Source of the DNA: Cellulomonas sp. S1-8
GTDB taxonomy: Bacteria; Actinomycetota; Actinomycetes; Actinomycetales; Cellulomonadaceae
NCBI RefSeq assembly: GCF_026184235.1
Contig: NZ_CP110806.1
Coordinates: 3,658,001 to 3,722,000, forward strand
DNA length: 64,000 nucleotides
Direction of reading: 5' to 3'
Part shown: one piece after another, positions 17,736 to 26,288 of the stretch
Layout of the letters: the number at the start of each line of letters is the position of its first letter
How positions within the stretch are numbered: position 1 is the stretch's first letter
Translations under genes and position numbers: made by a program
Notes under the pieces: generated by a model
What the model saw: only the letters and a program-made list of their open reading frames with translations
What the model was told of the DNA's origin: nothing
The model's database searches: none

Positions 17736-18991
17736 GCACGGCACCGCCGCCCGGCCCGGGCGACTGGGACGACCACCGCCTGGACCGCACCGCCCTGCGG
17801 CCCGACACGCTCGCCGTGCGCGGCGGGCTGGTGCGCAGCGAGTTCGGCGAGATGTCCGAGGCCGTCTTCCTCACGCAGGGCTACGCCTACGCGTCGGCTG
17901 CGCAGGCCGAGGCGGGGTTCGCCGGTGAGGTCGACCGGTTCCTCTACTCCCGCTACGGCAACCCGACCGTCACGACGTTCGAGGAGCGCCTGCGCCTGCT
18001 CGAGGGCGCCGAGGCCTGCTACGCGACCGCCACCGGGATGTCCGCGGTGTTCACGTCGCTCGCCGCACTCGTCCGCTCGGGCTCGCGCATCGTCGCGGCC
18101 CGCGCGCTGTTCGGCTCGTCCGTCGTGATCTTCGAGGAGATCCTGGCGAAGTGGGGCGTGCGCACCGACTACGTCGACGGGCACGTCCCCGCACAGTGGG
18201 AGCAGGCGCTCGCCACGCCGGCCGACGTCGTCTTCTTCGAGACGCCGTCCAACCCGATGCAGGACCTCGTGGACATCGGAGAGGTCAGCCGCCTCGCGCA
18301 CGCCGCGGGTGCGACCGTCATCGTGGACAACGTCTTCGCCACCCCCGTCTTCTCGCGCCCGCTCGACCACGGCGCCGACGTCGTCGTGTACTCCGCGACC
18401 AAGCACATCGACGGGCAGGGCCGGGTCCTGGGCGGGGCGATCCTCGGATCGACGGAGTACGTGCGCGGACCCGTGCAGACGCTGCTGCGCAACACCGGAC
18501 CGTCGCTGTCGCCGTTCAACGCGTGGGTCCTGCTCAAGGGCCTGGAGACGCTGAGCCTGCGGGTGCGTCACCAGGCAGCAGTCGCCCAGACGCTCGCGCA
18601 GTGGCTCGAGGAGCAGCCGGGCGTCGCGCGCGTCCGCTACCCGTTCCTCGAGTCGCACCCGCAGCACGACCTGGCGCGCGCGCAGCAGTCGGGGGGCGGC
18701 ACCGTCGTCACGTTCGACCTCGCCGTCCCGCAGGACGCGCCGCCCGAGGTCGCCAAGAAGGCCACGTTCGGCGTGCTCGACGCCCTGCGCATCGTCGACA
18801 TCTCCAACAACCTCGGCGACGCCAAGTCGATCGTCACGCACCCGGCGACGACGACGCACCGCAGGCTCGGCCCCGCAGGGCGCGCGGCGGTCGGCATCGG
18901 CGAGGCGACGGTCCGGCTGTCGGTCGGCCTCGAGGACGTCGAGGACCTGCGCGAGGACCTCGGGCACGCACTCGCCACGCTCGGGGCCTGA
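17732..18991 (+). CDS. metZ: O-succinylhomoserine sulfhydrylase
   Basis: Cys/Met-metabolism PLP enzyme (419 aa) that makes homocysteine from O-succinylhomoserine and sulfide, the direct-sulfhydrylation branch of methionine synthesis. The PLP lysine is Lys224 in VYSATKHIDGQGR. YSRYGNPT, EACYATATGMSA and FFETPSNPMQDLVDI are the family's substrate and cofactor loops. The GTG overlaps the rhodanese stop, and both genes share the SAM-I riboswitch. O-acetylhomoserine use cannot be excluded. Confidence 0.9.
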   Translation: MSTAPPPGPGDWDDHRLDRTALRPDTLAVRGGLVRSEFGEMSEAVFLTQGYAYASAAQAEAGFAGEVDRFLYSRYGNPTVTTFEERLRLLEGAEACYATATGMSAVFTSLAALVRSGSRIVAARALFGSSVVIFEEILAKWGVRTDYVDGHVPAQWEQALATPADVVFFETPSNPMQDLVDIGEVSRLAHAAGATVIVDNVFATPVFSRPLDHGADVVVYSATKHIDGQGRVLGGAILGSTEYVRGPVQTLLRNTGPSLSPFNAWVLLKGLETLSLRVRHQAAVAQTLAQWLEEQPGVARVRYPFLESHPQHDLARAQQSGGGTVVTFDLAVPQDAPPEVAKKATFGVLDALRIVDISNNLGDAKSIVTHPATTTHRRLGPAGRAAVGIGEATVRLSVGLEDVEDLREDLGHALATLGA

Positions 18992-19010
18992 CGCCTCGGG
19001 CGTGGCGGGT

Positions 19011-19061
19011 GCTCAGCCCGCTGCGGCGCTCAGCCCGCTGCGCCGCTCAGCCCGCTGCGAC
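19011..19061. repeat. Three tandem copies of a 17-base repeat
   Basis: GCTCAGCCCGCTGCGNN is repeated at 19011, 19028 and 19045, differing only in the last two bases. The third copy contains the C-terminal codons and stop of the minus-strand lipoprotein; read on that strand each copy ends in Ala-Gly-stop. It probably arose by slippage or duplication of the gene end. Confidence 0.75.
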
Positions 19062-19553
19062 CAGGCCGACGGCGACGACGGCCTCCGTCGCCGCCACGAC
19101 GCTCACGTCGAGCGCGCCGGCCGGCACGTCGAACGGGTCGCTGTCCGCGACCGTCGTGCCGCCCTGGAAGACGGGGGTGCACGGCGCCTGGTAGGACGTC
19201 AGCTCGGCGCCGGCGGCGGTGACGGTGACGATCACCGGGGCGCCGTCCTTCGAGGTGCAGGCGACGCGCAGCAGGTGCGGCCCGGCTGTCGCCTCGGCGA
19301 CCTGAGCGGTCTCGGTCGCACCCTCGGCCAGCGGCGCCGCGAGCACCTCGGTCGCGTCGCCCGCCGCGCCGAGCGCCCCCTGCTGGTCCTCGACCGACGG
19401 CAGCTCGGTCCCGCCCCGGCCCTCACCGGTGATGGCGGGGACCGACGCACTGTCCTCCGGCGCCGCCGTCGGCTCCGGTGCGGCGTCGTCGGAGCACGCC
19501 GCGAGCGCGAGCAGGAGGAAGGGGACCGCAGCGAGGCGTCGTCTCAGTCGCAT
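19047..19553 (-). CDS. Small secreted lipoprotein, function unknown
   Basis: Lipoprotein of 168 aa. The signal peptide begins MRLRRRLAAVPFLLLALAAC, and the lipobox LAAC puts the lipidated Cys at residue 20. A Ser/Pro/Glu-rich linker follows, then a compact beta-rich domain from about residue 80 with two further cysteines (RVACTSKDG and QAPCTPVF) that could form a disulfide. The ATG at 19553 is favoured over an upstream one because TACCGT lies six bases before it (leaderless pattern) and the lipobox distance is right. The gene faces metZ convergently. Confidence 0.8.
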   Translation of the reverse strand: MRLRRRLAAVPFLLLALAACSDDAAPEPTAAPEDSASVPAITGEGRGGTELPSVEDQQGALGAAGDATEVLAAPLAEGATETAQVAEATAGPHLLRVACTSKDGAPVIVTVTAAGAELTSYQAPCTPVFQGGTTVADSDPFDVPAGALDVSVVAATEAVVAVGLVAAG

Positions 19554-19745
19554 GGCGGGACGGTAGCGCAGCGACCTGTGCGGCGGCACCCCCGTCCACC
19601 GAAGGGACGAACCCGGACGAACCGGTCCGGTCGCGCCTCACCCGCACGGTCGCGGTCGACAGGCCGAGCGGCGGTCGCGGGGCCGTCGCGGTGCCGTCGC
19701 GGCGCCGTCGGCGGGCCGTCGTCGGGCGCGGTCGGGCCGTCGTGC
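19554..19745. other. Intergenic region between lipoprotein and short LLM-like gene
   Basis: Apart from the -10-like TACCGT for the lipoprotein next to 19560, this stretch is Arg/Pro-coding-like GC-rich sequence with GCCGTCG runs and no reading frame that resembles a protein. Nothing further can be supported. Confidence 0.4.
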
Positions 19746-20285
19746 TCAGCCTGCGGCGATCGCCGCCGCGTGGTGGCGGGAGCCGCCGACGAGCGCCAGA
19801 GCGACCGTGTCGACACCCGTGCGCGCCGCGAGCGCCGCCGCGTCCTGCGTCAGCCGGCCGACGGGCGCGACGAGCCACGTCGACGACGGCGACCAGGTGA
19901 GCGCCGCGAACGCCTCGGCGTACGCGACGGACGTGCGGCGGCGGGCGGCGTCCGCGGCGTCGGCGGCCACGACCGCCTCGACCTCGAGGACGAGCCGCAG
20001 GTCGTCACGGTCCCGGCCGACGGCCCGGACCTCGTCCTCCAGCACGCTGACGAGCGCGCGGACGGCGGCGACGGTCGGCAGGGCCGCGGAGTGGACGATC
20101 CGGACGACGTCGGCGCGGGCGGCCGCGAGCGCGAGCGTCGTGGGGTCGAGCGCGTCAGCGGCGAGCCGGAACTCGGTCGCGCCGGTGCGCGGCGCGTGCC
20201 CGACCACCTCGACCGTCGGGGCTGCGGGGCGGGCGGGACGAGTGGTGCGGGTCGCGCGGACGGGCGCGAGAACGTGCTGTGCCAC
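19746..20285 (-). CDS. Short protein resembling the C-terminal part of LLM flavin oxidoreductases
   Basis: Protein of 179 aa with the GC3 pattern of a real gene. The stretch AVGRDRDDLRLVLEVEAVVAAD and the later LAARTGVDTVALAL look like the C-terminal third of luciferase-like (NTA-monooxygenase type) flavin enzymes, in which GR-x-P-x-D-LR-x-x and a closing AGVD-x-x-x-L are usual. The flavin-binding barrel is missing, so it is either a truncated derivative or a separate regulatory protein. The GTG at 20285 has GAGGA eight bases upstream. Annotation is tentative. Confidence 0.55.
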   Translation of the reverse strand: MAQHVLAPVRATRTTRPARPAAPTVEVVGHAPRTGATEFRLAADALDPTTLALAAARADVVRIVHSAALPTVAAVRALVSVLEDEVRAVGRDRDDLRLVLEVEAVVAADAADAARRRTSVAYAEAFAALTWSPSSTWLVAPVGRLTQDAAALAARTGVDTVALALVGGSRHHAAAIAAG

Positions 20286-20461
20286 GGGGATGTCCTCGGG
20301 TCGAGCTCGGGTGCGCAGCGAGGGCGGGGCCACAGGCGCGCGGGGTCGTCAGGTCAGCGACAACACACCCGGGTCGAGAACATGCGCACACGCTACCGGC
20401 AGCACCCGCACCGAGGCCAGCCCCCGCGCCCCCGAGATCCGCACCCACCCCGCCCCCCGGC

Positions 20462-20515
20462 GTGAGGTCGATCCAGCCCTGCCCCACCCCGTGACAGGTC
20501 GATCCAGCCTGCGTC
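20462..20515. repeat. Two GGTCGATCCAGCC units, variant of the repeat family
   Basis: GTGAGGTCGATCCAGCC (20462) and GTGACAGGTCGATCCAGCC (from 20491) are direct repeats between two minus-strand genes, just beyond the stop of the DUF72 gene. They keep the GATCCAGC half of the longer repeat but have lost the GAGAG run. Confidence 0.55.
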
Positions 20516-21242
20516 ACGCGCTCAGCAGCCCGCGCAGCGTCCACGCGTTCCGCACCGCGTGCCCGCCGCCGTCGTTGTTGAAGTACGCGACGACGTCGTG
20601 CCCGCCCGCCGACCACTCACCGATGCGGTCGGCCCACCAGCGCAGGTCGTCGTCGGAGTACGAGCCCGCGTAGAGGTGCTCGTGGTCGGGCCCGTGCAGG
20701 CGCACGTAGACGAGCCGGGACGTCGCCCGCAGGACGCACGGGATCCCGGCCCCCGACACCACGCAGTACGCGGCGCCGTGCCGGGCCAGCAGGTCGAACA
20801 CCGCGTCCGTCTGCCACGACGGGTGCCGCAGCTCGACCGCGACCTGCACCCACGGCGGCAGCGTGCCGAGGAAGTAGTCCAGGCGGGCGTCGTCGCGCTG
20901 CGCGTCGGGCCGCAGCTGGACCAGCAGCGCCTCGCGGTGGCCGCGCAGCTCGTGCCACGAGCGCGCGATCCGCTCCGACCACACCTCGGGCCCGTACAGC
21001 CGACGCGCGTGCGTCAGCCCGCGCGGCGCCTTGACCGACATCGTGAAGCCGTCGGGCAGCCGGTCGCGCCAGGAGGCGAACGCCGCCTCGCGCGGCCAGC
21101 GGTAGAAGCTCGCGTTCAGCTCGACGGTGTCGAACGCCTCGACGTAGCGCGCCAGCCGCTCGCGCGCCGGGAGACCCGGGCGGTACAGGACGCCGTCCCA
21201 GTGGTCGTACGACCACCCCGACGTGCCGATGCGGATCGTCAC
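20514..21242 (-). CDS. DUF72 protein (YecE-like TIM barrel)
   Basis: Protein of 242 aa in the DUF72 family, a TIM-barrel fold of unknown reaction. Diagnostic features are the N-terminal IGTSGWSYDHW, VELNASFYRWP, FTMSVKAPRGLTHARRL, the AVELRHPSW motif and the C-terminal YFNNDGGGHAVRNA, all well conserved. Length is typical (about 240 aa). It stands alone on the minus strand, 54 bases beyond the double GNAT gene, so its context gives no functional clue. Confidence 0.9.
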   Translation of the reverse strand: MTIRIGTSGWSYDHWDGVLYRPGLPARERLARYVEAFDTVELNASFYRWPREAAFASWRDRLPDGFTMSVKAPRGLTHARRLYGPEVWSERIARSWHELRGHREALLVQLRPDAQRDDARLDYFLGTLPPWVQVAVELRHPSWQTDAVFDLLARHGAAYCVVSGAGIPCVLRATSRLVYVRLHGPDHEHLYAGSYSDDDLRWWADRIGEWSAGGHDVVAYFNNDGGGHAVRNAWTLRGLLSA

Positions 21243-21296
21243 CCTCGTACCCTCGCGCGACCCGCGCCGGTGCGCACGGCGTCGCAGTGACCTCTG

Positions 21297-22334
21297 TCAG
21301 ACGTCGCGCGCGAACCACAGCGAGACGGGGAGCGCCTCCCAGGAACCCGCGGGCGGCGTCACCGGCCGGTAGCCGAGCCTCCGGTACAGCGCGATCGCCT
21401 CGGGCTGCCGGATGCCGGTGTCGAGGACCACACGCGCCGCCCCCTGCGCGCGGGCGTCGTCCTCGACCAGGCCGACGAGCCGGCGCGCGGTCCCGAGCCC
21501 CCGTGCCGCGGGGGCGACGTAGAGCCGCTTGAGCTCGGCGACGCCCGCGCCCCATCCCGCGGACGCGCGCCGGTGCGTCACGCACGCGACGGGGATCCCG
21601 TCGTGCCGGACGAGGAACGTCGTCACCGCGCTCGTGCCCTGCTCGGCGTCGAGGTGCTCGAACCCGTCGGACTCGCCGAACGCGTGCTCGGGGTACAGCG
21701 GCGCGAGCTCGTCGACCATCGCCCGCCGCAGCGCGACCGCGTCAGGGTGGTCCCAGGTCACCCGCTCGACGGCGTCGGCGGCCGGGGTGGGACCGGCGTG
21801 CGTCCGGGGCTGGATCGCCCTCTCGCCGGCAGCGGGGGTGGCGGGCGACGACGCGGGCCGCAGCAGCTTCGCGAAGCACCGGGACTCCACTACGCCCACG
21901 TACTCGCCGTAGTTCTCGACGGGGTGGTAGCCGGCGGCCAGGTACAGCCCGATCGCCTCGGGCTGGAGCACACCGGTCTCGAGCACCAGCCGGTCGAGCG
22001 CGTGCTCCGCGGCGGCGTCCTCGAGCGCAGTGAGCACCTGCCGCGACAGGCCGCGACCGCGCGCGTCGGGGCGCACGTACATCCGCTTGAGCTCGCCCGT
22101 GCCGGGACCATGCTCGTCCGACACGTCACGCAGCGCGCCGCACGCGACGGCACGGCCGTCGACGCGCAGCAGCAGCATCGCCACGATCCCGTCGCCGGTC
22201 ATCGTGTGGCCGATGTCGTCGTCGTCGTAACGCTCGCGCAGCTCGGCCTGCTGGGCGGCCCGCAGCGCGTCCGCGTCCGCGTCGTCCCACGCGACGTGCT
22301 CGACGCGCACGTCCTGCTCCGCCTGCGCCGTCAC
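21297..22334 (-). CDS. Two-domain GNAT acetyltransferase with repeat-derived linker
   Basis: Protein of 345 aa made of two similar GNAT domains. The first (about 1-160) has ELKRMYVRPDARGRGLSRQV and VLETGVLQPEAIGLY; the second (about 185-345) has ELKRLYVAPAARGLGTARRL and VLDTGIRQPEAIALY. The domains look like a gene duplication. The linker includes AAGERAIQPRT, encoded by a copy of the dispersed palindromic repeat (21809-21829), so the element appears to have become coding. The GTG is five bases after the purQ stop, suggesting co-transcription with purS-purQ, although a role in purine synthesis is not evident. Confidence 0.85.
   Translation of the reverse strand: MTAQAEQDVRVEHVAWDDADADALRAAQQAELRERYDDDDIGHTMTGDGIVAMLLLRVDGRAVACGALRDVSDEHGPGTGELKRMYVRPDARGRGLSRQVLTALEDAAAEHALDRLVLETGVLQPEAIGLYLAAGYHPVENYGEYVGVVESRCFAKLLRPASSPATPAAGERAIQPRTHAGPTPAADAVERVTWDHPDAVALRRAMVDELAPLYPEHAFGESDGFEHLDAEQGTSAVTTFLVRHDGIPVACVTHRRASAGWGAGVAELKRLYVAPAARGLGTARRLVGLVEDDARAQGAARVVLDTGIRQPEAIALYRRLGYRPVTPPAGSWEALPVSLWFARDV
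21809..21829. repeat. Copy of the dispersed palindromic repeat inside a GNAT gene
   Basis: The segment GCTGGATCGCCCTCTCGCC starts at 21809 and matches the intergenic family (compare 12132 and 26055). It is read in frame by the minus-strand double GNAT gene, where it gives Gly-Glu-Arg-Ala-Ile-Gln in the interdomain linker. Confidence 0.75.
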
Positions 22335-22339
22335 GCGCG

Positions 22340-23035
22340 TCAGCCGACGAGCGCCTGCAGGACCGACGTGAAGAACCGCAGCCCGTCGGTGCCGGAGCGC
22401 GGCCCCTGCGGGCCGTCGGGGCCGAAGCCGGCCTCGACCGCGTGCTCGGGGTGCGGCATGAGGCCCACGACGTTGCCGGCGGCGTTGGCGATGCCCGCGA
22501 TGTCGCGACGCGACCCGTTCGGGTTGTCGCCCTGGTAGCGGAACACGACCCGCCCCTCGCCCTCGAGCTCGTCGAGGGTGCGCTCGTCGGCGACGTACTG
22601 GCCGTCCTGGTTCTTCAGCGGGATCGTGATCCGCTCACCAGGCGCGTACGCGTTGGTCCACGCGGTGCTCGCGTTCTCGACGGTGAGCACCTGCTCACGG
22701 CACACGAAGTGCAGGTCGTCGTTCTTGATCATCGACCCGGGCAGCAGGTGCGCCTCGGTGAGGACTTGGAAGCCGTTGCAGATCCCCAGCACGGGCAGGC
22801 CCCTGCCCGCCGCGTCGACGATCTCGCCCATGACGGGCGCGAACCGGCTGATCGCCCCGGCGCGCAGGTAGTCGCCGTAGGAGAAGCCGCCGGGCAGCAC
22901 GACCGCGTCGACACCCTTGAGGTCGGCGTCCGCGTGCCACAGCGCGACCGGCTCGCCGCCCGCGAGGCGCACGGCGCGCGCGGCGTCCCGGTCGTCCAAC
23001 GTCCCGGGGAACGTGACGACCCCGATGCGACCCAT
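22340..23035 (-). CDS. purQ: Phosphoribosylformylglycinamidine synthase, glutaminase subunit
   Basis: Class I glutamine amidotransferase of 231 aa that feeds ammonia to PurL in the fourth step of purine synthesis. The nucleophile Cys lies in [10 protein letters not shown], and the catalytic His-x-Glu is in [10 protein letters not shown] near the C terminus. [18 protein letters not shown] is the family's late conserved block. The ATG at 23035 overlaps the purS stop by one base (TGATG). No purL is in the window. Confidence 0.95.
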   Translation of the reverse strand: MGRIGVVTFPGTLDDRDAARAVRLAGGEPVALWHADADLKGVDAVVLPGGFSYGDYLRAGAISRFAPVMGEIVDAAGRGLPVLGICNGFQVLTEAHLLPGSMIKNDDLHFVCREQVLTVENASTAWTNAYAPGERITIPLKNQDGQYVADERTLDELEGEGRVVFRYQGDNPNGSRRDIAGIANAAGNVVGLMPHPEHAVEAGFGPDGPQGPRSGTDGLRFFTSVLQALVG

Positions 23036-23322
23036 CAGGCCAGGCCCTGCGACGTGACGGTCGCGGCGGCGTCGGCCTCGATGTCCGCGACGCGCACGAC
23101 GTCCTCGATCACCGGGTTCGACAGGACCTGCTCGGCGGCGGCCGCGGCGGCCTCGAGCACCTCCGGCGTGACGGGGCCGTCGACCTCGAGCTCGAACCGC
23201 TTGCCCTGGCGGACGGCGGTGAACTGACCGAAGCCGAGGCGCGGCAGCGCGTTCGCGACGGCCTTGCCCTGCGGGTCGAGGATCTCGGGCTTGGGCATGA
23301 CGTCGACGACGACTCGTCCCAC
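23035..23322 (-). CDS. purS: Phosphoribosylformylglycinamidine synthase subunit PurS
   Basis: Small subunit (95 aa) that bridges PurQ and PurL in the Gram-positive type complex. The pattern [26 protein letters not shown] is diagnostic. The start is GTG at 23322; length is normal for the family (about 80-95 aa). It is the first gene of a purS-purQ-GNAT transcription unit. Confidence 0.95.
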   Translation of the reverse strand: MGRVVVDVMPKPEILDPQGKAVANALPRLGFGQFTAVRQGKRFELEVDGPVTPEVLEAAAAAAEQVLSNPVIEDVVRVADIEADAAATVTSQGLA

Positions 23323-23434
23323 GGGTGCTCCCTGGTTCGCGACGGGGGTTGGGTGCTGATCCTACGGCGCCGCACCCGCTCCCCCGGAGGCCGTCCGCCC
23401 ACCGGTCGACGGCAGTGCCGCCGGCCGGCCGGGG

Positions 23435-24916
23435 TCAGAGGGTGGTGTGGGTCCAGGTGGCGGCGACGAGGGTGGCGGCGACGCGGGTGGTCCGGACGGC
23501 CCCCGGGGTCGTCGCGAGCGTCAGCGGGTCGTCGTCGAGGACCACGAGGTCCGCCGGGTCGCCGACGCGCAGGCCGAGCGGCCGCCCGTCGACCGACGAC
23601 GCGAGCGCCGTGGTCGCGGAGATCGCCTGCTCGGGGTGCCACGACGGGCGCGCGTCGGCCGTGCGCCACACGGCCGCGTCGACCGCGCGCCACGGGTCCA
23701 GCGGCGCGACGGGGGCGTCGGACCCGAACGCCAGCGGGACGCCCGCCGCGTGCAGGTCCGCGAACGGGAACGCGCGGTGCGTGCGGCCCGCCCAGTGCCG
23801 GTCGGCGACGTCCCGGTCGTCGGGCAGGTGCGCGGGCTGGACGCTCGCCGTCAGGCCGAGCGCCGCGAACCGCGCGACGTCGGCGGTCGCCAGGAGCTGC
23901 GCGTGCTCGACCGACCCGCGGGCGCCGGTCGCCGCGAACGCGTCGAGGACGAGCGCGTTGGCGGCGTCCCCGATGGCGTGCACGGCGCAGCGCAGGCCGT
24001 GCGCGTGCGCGTGGCGCAGCAGCGGGACCAGCTCGTCCGCGGGCACGTTGAGCACACCGTGCGCGAGCGCGCCGTCGACCCCCGGGTACGGGTCGTGGCA
24101 CCAGGCGGTGCGCGTGTTGAGCGACCCGTCGACGATGACCTTGAGCGGGCCCTGCGTGACGCGCGCACCCGCGACACGGTCACCGGTGTGCAGGTCCTCG
24201 CCGACGACGCGGTCCAGGTACGGCGGCCACACGCCTGCGCGCACGCGCACGGCCGGGTCGCCCGCGGCGACCCGGCGCCGCCAGACGCTCACGTTGTCCG
24301 CGATCTCCAGGTCGACGACCCCGACGACGCCCCGCGCGGCCGCGGCCCGCAGCGCGTCGGCGACGAGTGCGTCCTGCACGTCGTCGGGCACGTGGTCCAG
24401 CGCACCCATGAGCGGCATCCACTCCGTCTCGCGCAGGACGCCCGTGGGATGCGCGGGGACGCCGAACAGGCGCAGGCCCGCGGTCGAGACCCACGCGCAG
24501 TGCAGGTCCCCGGACACGAGCACCACGGGCACGTCGCCCGCGACCGCGTCGAGCAGGGCCGCCGACGGCGCGTCGGGCCACGTCCCGTCGCGGAACCCGA
24601 GGCCCACCAGGGGACGACCCGGGGGCGGAGGGTCGGTGCGCAGCCGCGCGGCGACGAGGTCGACGGCCTGCGCGGCCGACGCGGCACCGGACACGTCGAG
24701 CCGCCCGCGCGCCAGCGCCCACTGCGTCAGGTGCGTGTGCTGGTCCCACAGCCCCGGCAGCAGCAGCCGCCCGTCGACGTCGACGACGTCGGCGGACGCC
24801 ATGTCCGGTGCGCTGCCGACCGCGGCGATCCGCCCGTCGCGCAGCACGACGTCAACGGGTGCGTCCTGCCCGAGCAGGCGCGCGCGGCGCAGGACGAGGG
24901 CGCGGGAGACGTCCAC
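23435..24916 (-). CDS. Amidohydrolase of the YtcJ type
   Basis: Metal-dependent hydrolase of 493 aa from the amidohydrolase superfamily, YtcJ/exoenzyme-regulatory-like branch. The metal site HxH is in LWDQHTHLTQW; GPLKVIVDGSLNTRTAWCHDPY is the branch signature; the later metal ligands are in CAVHAIGDAANALVLDAF and FGSDAPVAPLDPW. Substrates of this branch are often N-acyl or cyclic amides, but none can be named. The GTG at 24916 has GGAGG six bases upstream. It diverges from the endonuclease gene. Confidence 0.85.
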   Translation of the reverse strand: MDVSRALVLRRARLLGQDAPVDVVLRDGRIAAVGSAPDMASADVVDVDGRLLLPGLWDQHTHLTQWALARGRLDVSGAASAAQAVDLVAARLRTDPPPPGRPLVGLGFRDGTWPDAPSAALLDAVAGDVPVVLVSGDLHCAWVSTAGLRLFGVPAHPTGVLRETEWMPLMGALDHVPDDVQDALVADALRAAAARGVVGVVDLEIADNVSVWRRRVAAGDPAVRVRAGVWPPYLDRVVGEDLHTGDRVAGARVTQGPLKVIVDGSLNTRTAWCHDPYPGVDGALAHGVLNVPADELVPLLRHAHAHGLRCAVHAIGDAANALVLDAFAATGARGSVEHAQLLATADVARFAALGLTASVQPAHLPDDRDVADRHWAGRTHRAFPFADLHAAGVPLAFGSDAPVAPLDPWRAVDAAVWRTADARPSWHPEQAISATTALASSVDGRPLGLRVGDPADLVVLDDDPLTLATTPGAVRTTRVAATLVAATWTHTTL

Positions 24917-25085
24917 CGGGACCTCCGTGACGTGGGGACGGGACGGCTGCGTGGCGACCGTGGGAGGGGCCGCGGGTGGGGACGCTCGGAGACTACGCGC
25001 CCGCCCGACGACCCCGCCGCCGTCGGACCACCGACCCGCCGACCACCGACCGCCGCGGCGTCCCACCATCCGGGACGACCCCCGT

Positions 25086-25143
25086 GCGAGACCGGGCTGA
25101 GTAGTCCTTCGACCCTCCTGACGACGACTCGGCCCGGTCTCGC
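25086..25143. repeat. 17-bp inverted repeat in a divergent promoter region
   Basis: GCGAGACCGGGCTGAGT (25086-25102) faces ACTCGGCCCGGTCTCGC (25127-25143), complementary at 16 of 17 positions, with a 24-base spacer. It lies between the divergent amidohydrolase and endonuclease genes, where a terminator is not needed, so it could be a regulator-binding site or a 5'-UTR hairpin of the endonuclease mRNA. Confidence 0.55.
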
Positions 25144-25223
25144 GGAGGCCTCGTCCCACCCACCGGACGCCTCCGGGTCGGTACCGTGTGGCGTCCGGCG
25201 GTCCGCTCGTGGCAGGGGTGCAG

Positions 25224-26042
25224 ATGGCGTACGACCCGACGTTCCTCGGCCCCGTGGTGCCGCTCCCGGCCCCCGCACAGCCCGTGCGGGACCTGCCGTC
25301 GACGCACTTCACGGTGCTGCTCGACCCGGTCCGCCGGCTCGCGGCGGCGACGGCCGTCAACGTCGACGGCCGGGCGCTGCGCGACGTCCCGCGCGGCGAC
25401 GACTGGTTCCTGGACCCGCGGGTGCCCGCCCGCGAGCAGGCGGGGCCGGAGCTGTACGCGCGCAACGACCTCGACCGCGGGCACCTGGTGCGCCGGCGTG
25501 ACCCGGTGTGGGGTGCGCCGGGCGTCGCGGCGCAGGCCAACCGCGAGACGTTCGCGTACCCGAACGCGGCGCCGCAGGCGTCGGGGTTCAACCAGAGCCG
25601 CGAGCTGTGGCTGGGGCTCGAGGACCACGTGCTGGAGCACGCGCGCGTGCACCGCCTGCGGCTGACGGTGCTCACGGGCCCGGTGCTCGCCGGCGACGAC
25701 CCGGTCTACCGGGGCGTGGGCCTGCCGCGCCGGTTCTGGAAGGTCGCGGTGTGGGCGCTCGACGACGGGCAGCACCTGGCCGCCGCCGCGTTCCTGCTCG
25801 ACCAGACGCCGCTGCTGCCCGCGACCGAGCTCGCGGCCGCGACGCACGCGGCCGCCGAGGTCGACGCGCCGCCGCCGCTCGGGCCGTTCCGGACGTTCCA
25901 GGTGCCGGTCGCGGACGTCGCCGACCTCACGGGCCTCGACCTGGGCCCGCTCCCGGCGGCCGACGTGCTCGGCGTGACCGCACCGCAGGCGCTCGCGTGG
26001 CGCGAGCTGCACGCGCTGCCGGACGTCGACCTCGGCGCCTGA
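25224..26042 (+). CDS. DNA/RNA non-specific endonuclease (NUC family)
   Basis: Beta-beta-alpha-metal nuclease of 272 aa. The catalytic motif D-R-G-H is in NDLDRGHLVRRRDPVWG, and the metal-binding Asn region is TFAYPNAAPQASGFNQ, as in NucA/Serratia nuclease. No signal peptide is seen, which is unusual, as most relatives are secreted; it may act inside the cell or leave by another route. The ATG at 25224 is chosen with AGGGG upstream; an in-frame GTG at 25188 would add 12 residues. Confidence 0.86.
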   Translation: MAYDPTFLGPVVPLPAPAQPVRDLPSTHFTVLLDPVRRLAAATAVNVDGRALRDVPRGDDWFLDPRVPAREQAGPELYARNDLDRGHLVRRRDPVWGAPGVAAQANRETFAYPNAAPQASGFNQSRELWLGLEDHVLEHARVHRLRLTVLTGPVLAGDDPVYRGVGLPRRFWKVAVWALDDGQHLAAAAFLLDQTPLLPATELAAATHAAAEVDAPPPLGPFRTFQVPVADVADLTGLDLGPLPAADVLGVTAPQALAWRELHALPDVDLGA

Positions 26043-26054
26043 CGCACGCGGCGA

Positions 26055-26249
26055 GCTGGATCGCTCTCTCACCACCCGGTGAGAGAGCAATCCAGCACGC
26101 ACCGCACCCCGGCGAGAGAGCAATCCAGCACGCACCGCACCCCGGCGAGAGAGCAATCCACCACCCACCCCGGTGAGAGCAATCCAGCACGCACCGCACC
26201 CCGGCGAGAGAGCAATCCAGCACCCACCCCGGTGAGAGAGCAATCCAGC
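26055..26249. repeat. Six-copy array of the GAGAGAGCAATCCAGC repeat with a terminator-like hairpin
   Basis: An opening palindrome pairs GCTGGATCGCTCTCTCACC (26055-26073) with GGTGAGAGAGCAATCCAGC (26078-26096), 18 of 19 positions. The right arm is then repeated in direct orientation at 26111, 26144, 26172, 26203 and 26231, at intervals of 33, 33, 28, 31 and 28 bases; spacers are ACGCACCGCACCC or ACCCACCC. Copy 4 has lost one GA. The opening hairpin is 13 bases past the endonuclease stop and suits a terminator between that gene and the convergent MazF-like gene. The array holds no gene. Confidence 0.85.
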
Positions 26250-26288
26250 ACGCACCCGGCGCGGAACGGGCTCCGGCAAGCGGGTCGC

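Noticed and set aside
26078..26249. CRISPR-like regular repeats
   Set aside because: Repeats of 19 bases are separated by only 9-14 bases of near-identical sequence, with no unique spacers and no cas genes. Related copies occur singly elsewhere.
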